The notes beneath the pieces were generated by a model. That model did no database searches, was not told the origin of the DNA, and was given only the letters and a program-made list of their open reading frames with translations. The position numbers and the translations under genes were made by a program. A DNA stretch of 64,000 nucleotides from the NCBI GenBank assembly GCA_934454525.1, contig CAKSFM010000008.1, positions 47,052 to 111,051 of the forward strand. The letters are read 5' to 3'. Numbering within the stretch: the stretch's first letter is position 1; the number at the start of each line of letters is the position of its first letter. Origin of the DNA: an uncultured Clostridia bacterium. GTDB lineage: Bacteria; Bacillota; Clostridia; UMGS1883. Positions 8,816 through 19,150 of the stretch are shown piece by piece.

Positions 8816-9955
8816 TTAAAGCCACTCAACGGGGCGGCAGCTTGTGATTCCGAAGTGATAGAGTATTGCATCGGCAATTCTGCGGGATGCGTTTCCGTCA
8901 CCGTAAGGATTCACGGCAACGCTCATTCTGTGATACTCCTTTTCATCGGTCAGCAGCTGCGCCGTCAGAGAATAAATAATATCCTCCCGTGTGCCTGCTA
9001 TTTTAACCGTACCTGCCTCGGCAGCCTCCGGGCGCTCCGTTTCACCGCGGAGAACCAGAACGGGTTTTCCGAGCGCCGGCGCTTCCTCCTGAAGTCCGCC
9101 GGAATCGGTAAGTATAATATACGCTCTGCTCATTGCATTGTGCAGCACGTCAACATCAAGCGGATCAACAAGATGAACGCGGTTTGTGTTTCCGAGAATT
9201 GAGAACACCGTGTCGCGTACGGCAGGGTTAAGATGCACCGGGTAAATAAGCTCAACATCCGGGAAATCACGGATGATGCGCTGAACGGCACGGCATATAT
9301 TTTCAAGCGGTGCGCCGAGGTTTTCGCGGCGGTGCGCCGTCATGAGAATAATCCTCTTTGACATATCAATGCCCTCAAGCGGAGTTCCGTCAAACGAAAA
9401 GTCCTTTTTAATTGTTGTTTTGAATGCATCGATAACAGTATTCCCTGTTATAAAAATATTATCGGGATTTATTCCCTCATTAATAAGATTTGCCCTGTTA
9501 TTTTTTGTCGGCGCAAAGTGAAGATCTGCAATCGAACCCGTAAGGCGGCGGTTCATTTCCTCTGGGAACGGGAAATACTTGTCGTATGTGCGGAGTCCCG
9601 CCTCAACGTGACCGACCTTAATCTGATTATAGTACGCTGCAAGCGCTCCGGCAAATGTTGTGGTTGTGTCGCCGTGAACGAGCACCATGTCAGGCTTTTC
9701 CTCGCGGAAAACCTCCTCAAGTCCGGTAAGCGCCTTTGTGGTTATCGTTGCAAGCGTCTGCCTCGGCGTCATAATATTAAGGTCAAAATCCGGTTTTATA
9801 CCGAACAGATTCATAACCATATCAAGCATTTCACGGTGCTGCGCCGTAACGCACACCTTGCAGTCGATGGACGGGCGGCTTTGCAGCTCATAAATGAGCG
9901 GCGCCATTTTAATCGCTTCGGGGCGTGTTCCGAAAACCGTAAATATCTTAAGCAT
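8816..9955 (-). CDS. wecB: UDP-N-acetylglucosamine 2-epimerase (non-hydrolysing)
   Basis: A 379-residue GT-B-fold epimerase that interconverts UDP-GlcNAc and UDP-ManNAc in the cytoplasm, supplying ManNAc for wall polymers. The N-terminal GTRPEAIKMAPL motif is at about 9-20. HGDTTTTFAGALAAYYNQIKVGHVEAGLRT carries the conserved acidic and His residues, cited here as HGDTTT and HVEAGLRT, and LTDSGGLQEEA binds the nucleotide. It overlaps the upstream wecA-like gene by 8 bases, so the two are co-translated and probably serve the same pathway. Confidence 0.95.
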   Translation of the reverse strand: MLKIFTVFGTRPEAIKMAPLIYELQSRPSIDCKVCVTAQHREMLDMVMNLFGIKPDFDLNIMTPRQTLATITTKALTGLEEVFREEKPDMVLVHGDTTTTFAGALAAYYNQIKVGHVEAGLRTYDKYFPFPEEMNRRLTGSIADLHFAPTKNNRANLINEGINPDNIFITGNTVIDAFKTTIKKDFSFDGTPLEGIDMSKRIILMTAHRRENLGAPLENICRAVQRIIRDFPDVELIYPVHLNPAVRDTVFSILGNTNRVHLVDPLDVDVLHNAMSRAYIILTDSGGLQEEAPALGKPVLVLRGETERPEAAEAGTVKIAGTREDIIYSLTAQLLTDEKEYHRMSVAVNPYGDGNASRRIADAILYHFGITSCRPVEWL

Positions 9956-11015
9956 GTTTGTCCTCCTTATTTTCGTCTTTATCTGAAAGACATTCTATTA
10001 TTTTTGGTGCAAGCCATAAAAACATTGTAAATGCAAGCAGCACAATCACAAATGCCCACCATGAAACGGCGCCCGTTGCAATCAGCGCAACAGCCGTTAT
10101 GCAGAGCACAAGCGATAAAAGGTAAATAATCGTAACCGCCTGCTTCTGTGAAAATCCTGCGTCAACAAGCCTGTGGTGAAGATGCCCGCGGTCGGGCGAC
10201 ATTATCGGTCTGCCGCTTTTTAATCTGCGCAGTATTGCCGACGCGGTGTCGAAAATCGGCAGTCCGAGAATCAGAAACGGAGCAGCTATACTTATAACTG
10301 CATAACCCTTGAAAAGACCCTGAACGGATATTGTCGATAAAACAAATCCGAGCAGAAGCGCTCCGGTATCACCCATAAAAAGCTTTGCCGGGTTAAAATT
10401 GTACGGAAGAAAGCCGAAGCATGCGCCGGCAAGCGCGCTTGTTATGAATGCAACCTCCGGCTCGCCCACAATAAGCGCAATGCAAAGCAGCGTAAGCGCG
10501 GCAATTGTGGAAACACCGCAGGCAAGACCGTCAAGCCCGTCAAGCAGATTGATGGCATTTGTGATGCCGACAATCCATAAAATCGTCAGCGGAACGGAAA
10601 ACCATCCGAGTCCGATGTAACCATACTGCGAAATAAACTCGGGAACCTTGATGAAATCTATCCGAACTCCGCAGAACACCGGCAGAAGAGCAGCAATGAG
10701 CTGCACTCCGAATTTCAGCCTGGCACTGAGCGCGTAAATATCGTCAAATATTCCGAGAATAACAATCACGGCGCAGCCTGCAAGGATTCCGCCGAGCGCA
10801 CGCGTCATATCGGCATATGCAAGCGCACTGACGATAAATCCGATGAAAATTGCAAGTCCGCCGAGCCGTGCCGTCGGCTTTTTGTGCATTCTTCTGCTGT
10901 CACGCGGAACGTCAACAGCGCCTATTTTAAAGGCGAGTTTTTTCACAAACGGAGTTGTGACAAATGTCAGGATAAAAGCAACGATAAACGAAATCAAAAT
11001 TCTGCTGTTATTCAT
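9948..11015 (-). CDS. tagO: UDP-GlcNAc:undecaprenyl-phosphate GlcNAc-1-phosphate transferase (WecA/TagO family)
   Basis: A 355-residue polytopic membrane transferase with about ten to eleven helices. Conserved cytosolic motifs are Asp91-Asp92 (FDDIYALSARLKFG), the NLLDGLDGLA site at 156-165 and FMGDTGALLLG near 213-223. It starts wall teichoic acid or other undecaprenyl-linked glycans by moving GlcNAc-1-phosphate onto the lipid carrier. Pairing with wecB suggests a GlcNAc-ManNAc linkage unit as in teichoic acids, but no later tag genes are in the window, so the product is inferred only. Confidence 0.93.
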   Translation of the reverse strand: MNNSRILISFIVAFILTFVTTPFVKKLAFKIGAVDVPRDSRRMHKKPTARLGGLAIFIGFIVSALAYADMTRALGGILAGCAVIVILGIFDDIYALSARLKFGVQLIAALLPVFCGVRIDFIKVPEFISQYGYIGLGWFSVPLTILWIVGITNAINLLDGLDGLACGVSTIAALTLLCIALIVGEPEVAFITSALAGACFGFLPYNFNPAKLFMGDTGALLLGFVLSTISVQGLFKGYAVISIAAPFLILGLPIFDTASAILRRLKSGRPIMSPDRGHLHHRLVDAGFSQKQAVTIIYLLSLVLCITAVALIATGAVSWWAFVIVLLAFTMFLWLAPKIIECLSDKDENKEDKHA

Positions 11016-11028
11016 TTTTTACTCTCCC

Positions 11029-12039
11029 TCAGCCGACAACAAAACCGACTTTTTTCTTAACCTTGGTAAGTGTGCGCCGGCTTAAGGAATATGCTGTTTC
11101 GGCACCCTTTTTGTATATGCTTTCAAGATAGTCGCGGTTTTTCATAAGGTCATCGTAACGCTTCTGAATCGGGATAAGATGTTCGCACACCGCTTCGCCG
11201 ACTGCCGCCTTGAAATCTCCGTATCCTTTTCCCGAAAATTCGGCTACGGCTTCATCAATGGTTTTGCCCGTCACGGAGGCATAAATCGTAAGCAGATTGT
11301 TCACCCCGTCCTTTCCCTCGCGGTATGCAACCTCCGCGTCGGAATCGGTAACGGCGCGCTTTACCTTGCGGAGAATATCCTCCGGCTTATCCAAAAGCGC
11401 AATGCAGCCGTTGGGGTTAGGATCACTTTTCGACATTTTTGCCGACGGGTTCTGAAGGCTCATGATTTTCGCACCCGTTCCCTTTGAGGGAATATATGCC
11501 TCGGGAAGTGTGAACACATCTCCGTAGAGCGTGTTAAAGCGGTGCGCAATATCGCGCGCAATTTCAAGATGCTGCTTCTGGTCTGCGCCGACAGGCACAA
11601 GATCTGTCTGATAAAGCAGAATATCCGCCGCCATCAGCACCGGGTATGTGAAAAGACCTGCGTTGATATTTTCGGGATGCTTTTGCGATTTGTCCTTAAA
11701 CTGCGTCATGCGGCTCAGCTCGCCCATCTGCGTGAAGCAGCAGAGAATCCATGAAAGCTCCGCATGCGCCGGAACATGGCTCTGAATAAACATTATGTTT
11801 TTCTCGGCGTCCAGTCCGCAGGCAATATACTGTGCAAGAAGCGAAACAGTGTTTCTGCGCAGTCTTGCAGCCTCCTGCCGCACTGTTATTGCATGCATAT
11901 CCATTATGCTGAAAATGCAGTTGTAATCATCCTGAAGTGTTACCCAGTGCTTTAGTGCACCGAGATAATTTCCGAGCGTGATTGAGTCGCTTGACGGCTG
12001 AATACCCGAAAATATGGTTTTTTTGTTTTCCGTATCCAA
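11029..12039 (-). CDS. trpS: Tryptophanyl-tRNA synthetase
   Basis: A 336-residue class I synthetase that charges tRNA-Trp. The HIGH-like motif is SDSITLGNYLGAL near residue 17 and the KMSKS loop is AKMSKSDPN. The frame extends to a TTG at 12054, but that codon overlaps the GGAG ribosome site; the TTG at 12039, nine bases after GGAG, fits better. No T-box leader is visible in the roughly 200-base upstream region, which would have been a common arrangement in Firmicutes. Confidence 0.95.
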   Translation of the reverse strand: MDTENKKTIFSGIQPSSDSITLGNYLGALKHWVTLQDDYNCIFSIMDMHAITVRQEAARLRRNTVSLLAQYIACGLDAEKNIMFIQSHVPAHAELSWILCCFTQMGELSRMTQFKDKSQKHPENINAGLFTYPVLMAADILLYQTDLVPVGADQKQHLEIARDIAHRFNTLYGDVFTLPEAYIPSKGTGAKIMSLQNPSAKMSKSDPNPNGCIALLDKPEDILRKVKRAVTDSDAEVAYREGKDGVNNLLTIYASVTGKTIDEAVAEFSGKGYGDFKAAVGEAVCEHLIPIQKRYDDLMKNRDYLESIYKKGAETAYSLSRRTLTKVKKKVGFVVG

Positions 12040-12090
12040 TATGAAAATCTCCAATCCGATATTTTTTCCGAACTTTAAATATTCTCATAC

Positions 12091-12120
12091 ATTTTAGCAT
12101 AAAAACCATAAGATTGTAAA
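12091..12120 (-). promoter_or_regulatory. Candidate sigma-A promoter for the trpS-wecAB-atp run
   Basis: Read on the minus strand, TTTACA and TAAAAT are 18 bases apart, with the -10 about 50 bases upstream of trpS. No other equally good promoter was seen before the atp genes, though an internal one could have been missed. Confidence 0.6.
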
Positions 12121-12197
12121 GGTTTTTTTCCAAAATTCATCTTTATGAAACATTCTGTTCAAATTTGAAGCGTGTAAATTATTTTTTATCTATGTCC

Positions 12198-12226
12198 TTG
12201 AAATGCTGCATAAAAAATTGTATACT
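12198..12226 (+). promoter_or_regulatory. Candidate sigma-A promoter for addBA
   Basis: TTGAAA and TATACT are separated by 17 bases and the -10 ends 22 bases before the addB start codon. AGAGGTGAG then provides the ribosome site. Confidence 0.75.
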
Positions 12227-12247
12227 TAAATATAAGAGGTGAGTGCA

Positions 12248-15200
12248 TTGTCACTGAAGATTGTGAGCGGCCGCGCAGGGAGCGGCAAAACGAGCTTTAT
12301 GCTTAATGATATGGCAGATGTTTCGGACGCAGTATATCTTGTGCCGGAGCAGTATTCGTTTTCTGCCGAAAAGAAAATAATCGAAAAGTTCGGGATGTGC
12401 GGACTCGGCTGCCCCGAGGTTATGAGCTTTCGAAAGCTCGCACGGAAAATTGTTTCGGAAAGCGGCGGCGGCAGCGGAATCATTTCCGACAATGCCGTCC
12501 GTGAAATGCTGATAAGCTTCTGCACATCGGATTTGCCGCCCGAAAAAATGCGCCTGTTTGAAGGTCTTGTCAGAAAAAATATGCTTGCACCGACGGCGTC
12601 CGGACTGATAACAACCTTCAGGCGCTATAACATAACGGCGGAAATGCTTGAAAACGCGCGCATAAGCACCGATAATCCGCTGCTCGAAAAAAAACTTGCC
12701 GACTGCAAAACAATTCTTGAAGCTTATAATGCGCGGCTTGAGGAGTGCGGCGCCGCCGACCCGGAGGATATTATAACGCTTGCGGCGCAGTTTGCGGAGA
12801 GCAGCGGTATTTTTGAAGGAAAAAGTATCTACATAGATCAGTTTTCCGATTTTGATCCCCAGCAATACGCTTTGATCGGAAAAATGCTGAAAAAAGCGAA
12901 TCGCGTGTGCGTTGGACTGTGCCTTGACGACGGCGAGCCGTTCTCGCCCGCGCAGCGCACTCATAACACCCTTGTGCGCCTTGCGGAAAGGCTCGGAACA
13001 GATGTTGAAGCAGAAGAATATGTCAGCGGAGCAATGAAAAGCGCATCGCCGATGCTTTGCTGCCTTGAAAAAATGTATTTTTCCGAACAAACGGTTCCGT
13101 TTGCAGGCACTGACGGAAGCATCCGCATTTTCTGCGGAAAAACAATGGCGGCGGAAATTCATGACGCGGCACGCAGAATTATTGCCCTCGTGCGCGGCGG
13201 CTGCCGCTTCCGTGATATTTCAGTTGTTGCGCGCAATATTGATGATTACAAATGTTTCATAGAGCGTATTTTCCCTATATACGGGATTCCCGTATTTATT
13301 GACAGAAAGATGCCGCTTTCCGGTCACGCCGTAACATTATTTGTAACCTCGGTTCTGGATTTGGCAATCGGCGGATTTGCATATGAAAATATATTCAGAT
13401 ACATAAAAAGTCCGTTTTCGCCGCTTGAACCGGCGGAAGCGGATATATTGGAAAACTACTGCCTTGCAGGCGGAATTCGCCCGTATATGTGGAAAAAACC
13501 GTTTAAATATGCGAAAAACAACTCGGAACTTGAGAAAATAAACGAGCTTCGCGAACGGGCGGTAACACCTGTTTCCGACTTGGCGGAAAAGCTGCGGAAG
13601 AAACAAACGGTGCGTGAAATCTGCGCACTGCTCGGGGAGTTTTTCGAAGCGGTCGGACTGGAGGAAAAAATCACAGAATTTTCCGATATTCTTGCCGCCG
13701 ACGGTGAAAACGTGTATGCGCTGCAGACAAAGCAGGTTTATAATCTGCTGACCGAAATCCTCAGCTCTCTGTGTGAAATTGCCGGCGATAAAACAACCGA
13801 TATCAAAACATTCTGTGCAGCTTTGAGCACAGGACTTTCAGCCGTTGAAATCGGAACAATTCCGTCCGCCTCCGACTGTGTGAGCGTGGGCAGCATTGAC
13901 AGAATAAAAGGGCATGGTGCGCGCGCCGTTTTCCTTATCGGGGTGAACAGCGGTAAATTTCCTGCGCCCGCAGCGGACAGCGGAATTTTTTCCGAAAGAG
14001 ACAGACAGGAGCTTGAAGCCCTCGGGATTGAACTTCCGCCCGGACTGCTTGCAAAGGCCGAGAGCGAACAGCTTCTTATTTATGACGCATTGACCTGCGC
14101 GGATAAAAGACTGAATCTCAGCTATGCGATTGCCGATTCAGGCGGCGGCGCGCTTCTTTGTTCCGAAATCATAACGCGGATTCACACGCTTTTCCCCGAT
14201 ATTGAGTATGATGATAATATTACGGAAGAAAAATACGGAGAGGAAAGCGTTGCTTCGCGCAGAGAAGCATTTGAGCTGCTTGCGGCATCGCTGCGCGGCG
14301 CGATGCACGGAGAGGAGCTTCCTCATGAGCTTAGTGCCGCCGGGGCATATTTTGAAAAGGATGAGCTTTTTGCGCCGCTGCTTAAATCCATGCTCGGATT
14401 TGCGGAATATGCCAACGAGCCGCAGAAAATAGACCCCGTGCTTGCCGCGCGCGCATTCGGCGGCGAGATGAAAACAAGCGTTTCCCGGCTTGAGCTTTAT
14501 AATAACTGCCCGTTTTCGTATTTCGCAAAATATGTGCTTAAGCTCCGTCCGCGCGAGGTTTTTGAAATAAACAATGCCGACAGCGGTTCGTTTCTGCATG
14601 ATTTTCTTAATCTGTTCTCCGAAAAGGTTGCTTCGGCATACTCCGCAAGCGGCGAAAAGCTTTCATGGCACACAATAGACGACGCTTTTATAAAGGAAAA
14701 TACAGACCTGATTCTCAAACAGTCACTCAGTTCGGTAAACGGCTCGGCGCTTGAAATTCCGCGCATTAAAGCGCTTTACAACAGGCTGCGGCGCGTGGCG
14801 CTCAAGTGTGTTTATGCAGTCAGAAGCCATATTGTGAACGGAGATTTTGTTCCGCTCGGATATGAAATCAGTTTTGATGATGACGGAAGCTTTGCGCCGA
14901 TGCGCCTTACTCTGGCAGACGGAGGGCGCATAACCCTCCGCGGAAGAATCGACCGTGCGGACATATTTTCTCCCGACGGAAAAAATACCTTTGCCCGCAT
15001 TGTGGATTATAAAAGCAGCGACAGGGCGCTCAGGCTTGACGATGTTTATCACGGACTTTCGCTCCAACTGTTTGTTTATCTGTCCAACCTATGCGAAAAC
15101 GGGTATAAACCGGCCGGGATACTGTACTGTAATCTGTCCGATCCGATTATAGACGCACCGTTCGGAACAGACAGCGAAGAAATAACGCGGCTGCATACAG

Positions 15201-15535
15201 AGCGGCGCAGAATGAGCGGCATTGTGCTTGCCGAGGACGATATGCGCCTGCATATGGGCGGCGATGAAACGCTCAGCAGTAAAAAACAGGCAACCTATAA
15301 AAATTTCAATTCCATGTTTAGTCATCTTAAAAGAGTTATCGCAAAAACAGCGGAAAAAATCAGCGGCGGAGAATTTCCGCTGGAGCGCACCGAAGATGCG
15401 TGCGACCGCTGCGATTATGCCGCCGTGTGCCGTTTTGACGGGCGGTTCGGCGGCTGCCGCGTGAAAACCTTTGAAAAAATTAAGGACGAGGAAATCTGGC
15501 AGAGAACGGAGGCTGAGGAAAATGCGGTGGACTGA
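12248..15535 (+). CDS. addB: ATP-dependent nuclease subunit B (AddB)
   Basis: A 1095-residue AddB, the helicase-like and nuclease partner of AddA in double-strand break end processing before RecA-dependent repair. The N-terminal P-loop GRAGSGKT opens the protein. The C-terminal nuclease domain contains IVDYKSS near residue 920 and the cysteines of the Fe-S staple (NNCPFSYFAKYVL, then DACDRCDYAAVCRF). The start is the TTG at 12248, giving the family-typical MSLKIVSGRAGSGKT, rather than the GTG at 12239 that overlaps the ribosome site. It overlaps addA by 14 bases. Confidence 0.95.
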   Translation: MSLKIVSGRAGSGKTSFMLNDMADVSDAVYLVPEQYSFSAEKKIIEKFGMCGLGCPEVMSFRKLARKIVSESGGGSGIISDNAVREMLISFCTSDLPPEKMRLFEGLVRKNMLAPTASGLITTFRRYNITAEMLENARISTDNPLLEKKLADCKTILEAYNARLEECGAADPEDIITLAAQFAESSGIFEGKSIYIDQFSDFDPQQYALIGKMLKKANRVCVGLCLDDGEPFSPAQRTHNTLVRLAERLGTDVEAEEYVSGAMKSASPMLCCLEKMYFSEQTVPFAGTDGSIRIFCGKTMAAEIHDAARRIIALVRGGCRFRDISVVARNIDDYKCFIERIFPIYGIPVFIDRKMPLSGHAVTLFVTSVLDLAIGGFAYENIFRYIKSPFSPLEPAEADILENYCLAGGIRPYMWKKPFKYAKNNSELEKINELRERAVTPVSDLAEKLRKKQTVREICALLGEFFEAVGLEEKITEFSDILAADGENVYALQTKQVYNLLTEILSSLCEIAGDKTTDIKTFCAALSTGLSAVEIGTIPSASDCVSVGSIDRIKGHGARAVFLIGVNSGKFPAPAADSGIFSERDRQELEALGIELPPGLLAKAESEQLLIYDALTCADKRLNLSYAIADSGGGALLCSEIITRIHTLFPDIEYDDNITEEKYGEESVASRREAFELLAASLRGAMHGEELPHELSAAGAYFEKDELFAPLLKSMLGFAEYANEPQKIDPVLAARAFGGEMKTSVSRLELYNNCPFSYFAKYVLKLRPREVFEINNADSGSFLHDFLNLFSEKVASAYSASGEKLSWHTIDDAFIKENTDLILKQSLSSVNGSALEIPRIKALYNRLRRVALKCVYAVRSHIVNGDFVPLGYEISFDDDGSFAPMRLTLADGGRITLRGRIDRADIFSPDGKNTFARIVDYKSSDRALRLDDVYHGLSLQLFVYLSNLCENGYKPAGILYCNLSDPIIDAPFGTDSEEITRLHTERRRMSGIVLAEDDMRLHMGGDETLSSKKQATYKNFNSMFSHLKRVIAKTAEKISGGEFPLERTEDACDRCDYAAVCRFDGRFGGCRVKTFEKIKDEEIWQRTEAEENAVD

Positions 15536-18500
15536 AGACCAGGAAAAAGCAATATATGCGCCGCCGGCTGAAATTATTGTAAGCGCCGCCGCAGGCAGCG
15601 GAAAAACGCAGGTACTCACAACGAGGATAATCGAAAGAATCAAGTCCGATGAGAACCCCGTTTCGGTTGACCGTCTGCTGATTGTGACATTCACAAAGGC
15701 TGCCGCCGCCGAAATGCGCGAGCGAATCGGAAAAGCGCTTGCCGCAGCGGTGAAAAGCGAAACCGATGAAAAAAAGCGCCGCCGGCTGTCACGGCAGCTC
15801 ACGCTTCTGTCGGGAGCAAGTATCTGCACGATTGACGCATTTTGCTATAACGTTGTGCGGCAGAACTACTACCGCGTTAATCTCCCTGCCGATATCCGCA
15901 TCGGTGACACGGGCGAAACCGCGCTTCTTCAGATTGACGCGCTTGAAAAAACGGCAGACGCATTTTACAGTGCACTCGCCGCTTTCAAAGGTGACGAGCT
16001 TTCCGAAAGCGCTGCCGCAGACGGTTATATAATAGAAGAAATGTTCCCCGATGAAGCTGAGCGCGGAACTGTTCTCGAGGGTTTCGAAATGCTCGAACGC
16101 TGCTACAGCTCCGACAAATCCGATTCGGATTTTTCCGGCAAAAGGAAAGGCGGAGATTATACAAAAATGATTTCCGAGCTGTATAAAAAAGCGCAGTCGG
16201 CAGCCTTTCCCGATAAATGGCTTGATGAAATTGCAGAAACATATAGCCGTGATTACTCTGAAACTCCTTTTTATTCACTGTCTGTGCAAGAGTGCCGTGC
16301 CATGGCAAAGAGCCTGGCACAGATGGCGGAAAACGCCGCCGTTTTCTCGGAATCGTGCGGACTCGGATATGAAGCGGTTTTCCGCGAAGCCGGTGAAAAC
16401 TTTCGCACAGCCGCGGAAAAAACCGACTATGATTCACTCCGCGCCTGCCTCTCCCCCCATTTCTCCGTTAAACTTCCGCGCAGAAAAAGCGGAAGCTCCC
16501 CCGAAGATGCGGACGTTGTTAAGGCGATCCGCTCGAAAATGGACAAAATCGGCGAAAGATGCGCGGACATTCTTGAGCTTACATATGATGAGTGTGCGGC
16601 GGTGCAGAAAAAGCTTTATCCGATGATAAAAGCGCTTTGTGCGGCGGCAAAGGTGCTCGGCAGAATATATGCGGATAAAATGGCGGAGCGGAAAATTCTT
16701 GATTTTTCGGTGTGCGAGCATCTTGCGCTTGAAATAATTACTGCGGACGGAAAAACGCTCACGGAAACAGGGGCGGTTATCCGTGATTCGTTTGATGAAA
16801 TATATATTGACGAAATGCAGGATTCAAATGATTTGCAGGACACGCTTTTTTCGGCAATTTCAAGCGGAGCCATGTTTATGGTGGGCGATGTCAAGCAAAG
16901 TATTTACGGTTTCCGCAGCGCCGATCCATCAATATTCACCGGAAAATGCGATGCGTCCTCCGCGGATGAAAATGCGGAAAAACGCAGGATTTTTCTTTCA
17001 CGCAATTTTCGTTCACGCCGAAACGTTATCTCGGCGGTGAACAGTATTTTCGATATGATCATGCGCCCGGATGTGTGCGGAATCGACTATATAAAGGAAC
17101 ACCGGCTTGACTTCGGAGCGGACTTCATGCAAGGCACGGAAAATGAGCGCAGGGCGGAAATCGACGTTGTGCACTGCGCAGGAAATGCAGCGGAGCTTTG
17201 CCGCGCCGAAGCCGAATTTACAGCCGCGGAAATTGAAAAAACCGTTGCGGAAAAACGGCTTGTGTGGGATAAGGACGAGGGTGTGCTGCGCCCGGCGCGC
17301 TACTGCGATTTTGCTGTTCTCATGCGCGCCCCCGGAGGATCTGCCGATGTTTACGAGCAGGCGCTTGCATCGCACGGAATACCGTCATATTACGAGGACG
17401 GCGGCAGCCTTTACACATCGGGCGAGGTCGGCACAGTGCTTGAACTTTTGAAGCTCATTGATAATTCGGAGTGCGATGTTCCGCTTGCTTCGGCCATGCG
17501 CAGTCCAATGTTCATGTTCAATGAAAACGAACTGCTGGAAATTCGCCTTTGCGGCGGCGGCAGCTTTAAAAGCGCACTCGATAAGGTTTGCAGCGGTGAG
17601 GCGGAAATTAGTTCCGCGCTGCGCGAAAAATGCCTCTCATTTGTGCAGTCGGTCGGCAAATGGCGCCGTGCCGCAGGCTTTGTCAGCGTTGAAGAACTGA
17701 TTCGGCGGATATATGCCGAAACCAACATTGCCGCAGCGGTGCTTGCTTTCCCCGACGGGGAAAAACGGCGCGCAAATCTTGATTTGCTTTTAGAGCGTGC
17801 GGCAGAGTTTGAAAGCACAAATCTGCGCGGACTTTTCAATTTTGTAAACTATGTCACCGGTGTTCAGCAAAGCGGCGGAAGCACTGCCGAAGCAAAATCA
17901 ATGTCCGAAAAAATGGACGTTGTGAGAATAACAAGTATTCATAAATCCAAGGGTCTCGAATTTCCGATAGTATATCTTACAGGCTGCGAAAAAACCTATC
18001 ACGGAGCGGACAGCATGCCCGGCGGAATGATTATCAGCCGAAATACGGGGGTGAGCATAAATATTACCGACCCGGATTTGCGGTTCCGATGCAGCTCGCC
18101 GATGCAGCGCATTGCGGCGCTGACGGAAAAAACAGCCGCCGCTGCGGAGGAAATGCGGCTGCTGTACGTTGCACTCACCCGTGCGAGAGAAGAGCTGCAT
18201 ACTGTTTGCGCAGTGAAAAAGCCTGAGGTTTTTTCACCCGTTGACTACGCTCCCGCGGCATACGAAATTCTTTTTGCCGACAGCTATCAAAAGCTTTTGA
18301 AGCTTTCCGTGAACGGCAAATGGAATGTCAGATATATCGAAGCCGACGCGGCTGAAAAAACAAAAGCCGCGGAGGAAAAGCAGAAAATCAGCTTCACTGC
18401 CGATGAAAATATAAACAGGCTGCTTGATTATTCTTATCCTTACAGCGCTGCCGTAACACTTCCCAACAAGGCATCCGTTTCGCAGCTCAAGGAAGAGAAA

Positions 18501-19091
18501 TTCAATCTGCTTTATGAAGCAGACGGCACACTTCATTCACTGAACCGTGCCGATCATAAAAGGCTTAAGCTTAAAAAACTGAAAACAAAAAAAGCTGTTA
18601 CCGGCGCGTTTTTCGGAACGGCGCACCACAAAATTCTTGAGCACATCAGATTTGACGGAACTCCGGTGAAAAATCAGATAGAAAATCTGCATAGCCGCGG
18701 CATACTCACCGATGAAGAAGCCTCCGTTATCAATATTGATAAAATTGAAAAATTTATTAACAGTCCGCTCGGCAAACGCATGAGAAGCGCGGACAAGCTC
18801 CACCGCGAATCGCCGTTTGTCATAAACGTACCGGCATCGGAAATTGAGCCATCGCTCCCTGAGAATGAAACAATCTGCGTGCAGGGTGTTATTGACTGCT
18901 GGTTCGAGGAAAAAGACTGCGTTGTCCTTGTGGACTATAAAACGGATACATATGAAAATCCGTCCGAAATCGCGGAGAAGTATGAAAAGCAGCTTTCGTA
19001 CTATGAACGTGCGCTGAAATCAAAATTTAATAATAAATTAATAGAAAAATATCTTTACTTACTGCATAAAGATGATATAATATTTATATAA
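15522..19091 (+). CDS. addA: ATP-dependent helicase/nuclease subunit A (AddA)
   Basis: A 1189-residue UvrD-type helicase with a C-terminal RecB-like nuclease. Motif I is SAAAGSGKTQ at about 20-29. Motif II is YIDEMQDSNDLQD and motif IV includes GDVKQSIYGFRSADP. Motif VI is LLYVALTRAREEL. The nuclease centre is VVLVDYKTDTYE near the end. The true start is the ATG at 15522 (MRWTEDQEKAIY); the frame runs 51 bases further into addB. Together with AddB it degrades and loads at DNA ends, replacing RecBCD in Firmicutes. Confidence 0.97.
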   Translation: MRWTEDQEKAIYAPPAEIIVSAAAGSGKTQVLTTRIIERIKSDENPVSVDRLLIVTFTKAAAAEMRERIGKALAAAVKSETDEKKRRRLSRQLTLLSGASICTIDAFCYNVVRQNYYRVNLPADIRIGDTGETALLQIDALEKTADAFYSALAAFKGDELSESAAADGYIIEEMFPDEAERGTVLEGFEMLERCYSSDKSDSDFSGKRKGGDYTKMISELYKKAQSAAFPDKWLDEIAETYSRDYSETPFYSLSVQECRAMAKSLAQMAENAAVFSESCGLGYEAVFREAGENFRTAAEKTDYDSLRACLSPHFSVKLPRRKSGSSPEDADVVKAIRSKMDKIGERCADILELTYDECAAVQKKLYPMIKALCAAAKVLGRIYADKMAERKILDFSVCEHLALEIITADGKTLTETGAVIRDSFDEIYIDEMQDSNDLQDTLFSAISSGAMFMVGDVKQSIYGFRSADPSIFTGKCDASSADENAEKRRIFLSRNFRSRRNVISAVNSIFDMIMRPDVCGIDYIKEHRLDFGADFMQGTENERRAEIDVVHCAGNAAELCRAEAEFTAAEIEKTVAEKRLVWDKDEGVLRPARYCDFAVLMRAPGGSADVYEQALASHGIPSYYEDGGSLYTSGEVGTVLELLKLIDNSECDVPLASAMRSPMFMFNENELLEIRLCGGGSFKSALDKVCSGEAEISSALREKCLSFVQSVGKWRRAAGFVSVEELIRRIYAETNIAAAVLAFPDGEKRRANLDLLLERAAEFESTNLRGLFNFVNYVTGVQQSGGSTAEAKSMSEKMDVVRITSIHKSKGLEFPIVYLTGCEKTYHGADSMPGGMIISRNTGVSINITDPDLRFRCSSPMQRIAALTEKTAAAAEEMRLLYVALTRAREELHTVCAVKKPEVFSPVDYAPAAYEILFADSYQKLLKLSVNGKWNVRYIEADAAEKTKAAEEKQKISFTADENINRLLDYSYPYSAAVTLPNKASVSQLKEEKFNLLYEADGTLHSLNRADHKRLKLKKLKTKKAVTGAFFGTAHHKILEHIRFDGTPVKNQIENLHSRGILTDEEASVINIDKIEKFINSPLGKRMRSADKLHRESPFVINVPASEIEPSLPENETICVQGVIDCWFEEKDCVVLVDYKTDTYENPSEIAEKYEKQLSYYERALKSKFNNKLIEKYLYLLHKDDIIFI

Positions 19092-19150
19092 ACACAGTTC
19101 GTGTTTACTGCCGGTAATAAATAACCAATCAGTAAGGGAGTTATGATTTT

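Noticed and set aside
12040..12238. Possible T-box leader of trpS
   Set aside because: No T-box sequence or specifier stem was seen, and the start of the addB promoter fills part of the region.
12251..13162. A 303-codon minus frame inside addB
   Set aside because: It is a shadow of the addB frame with Arg, Cys and His bias and no domain.
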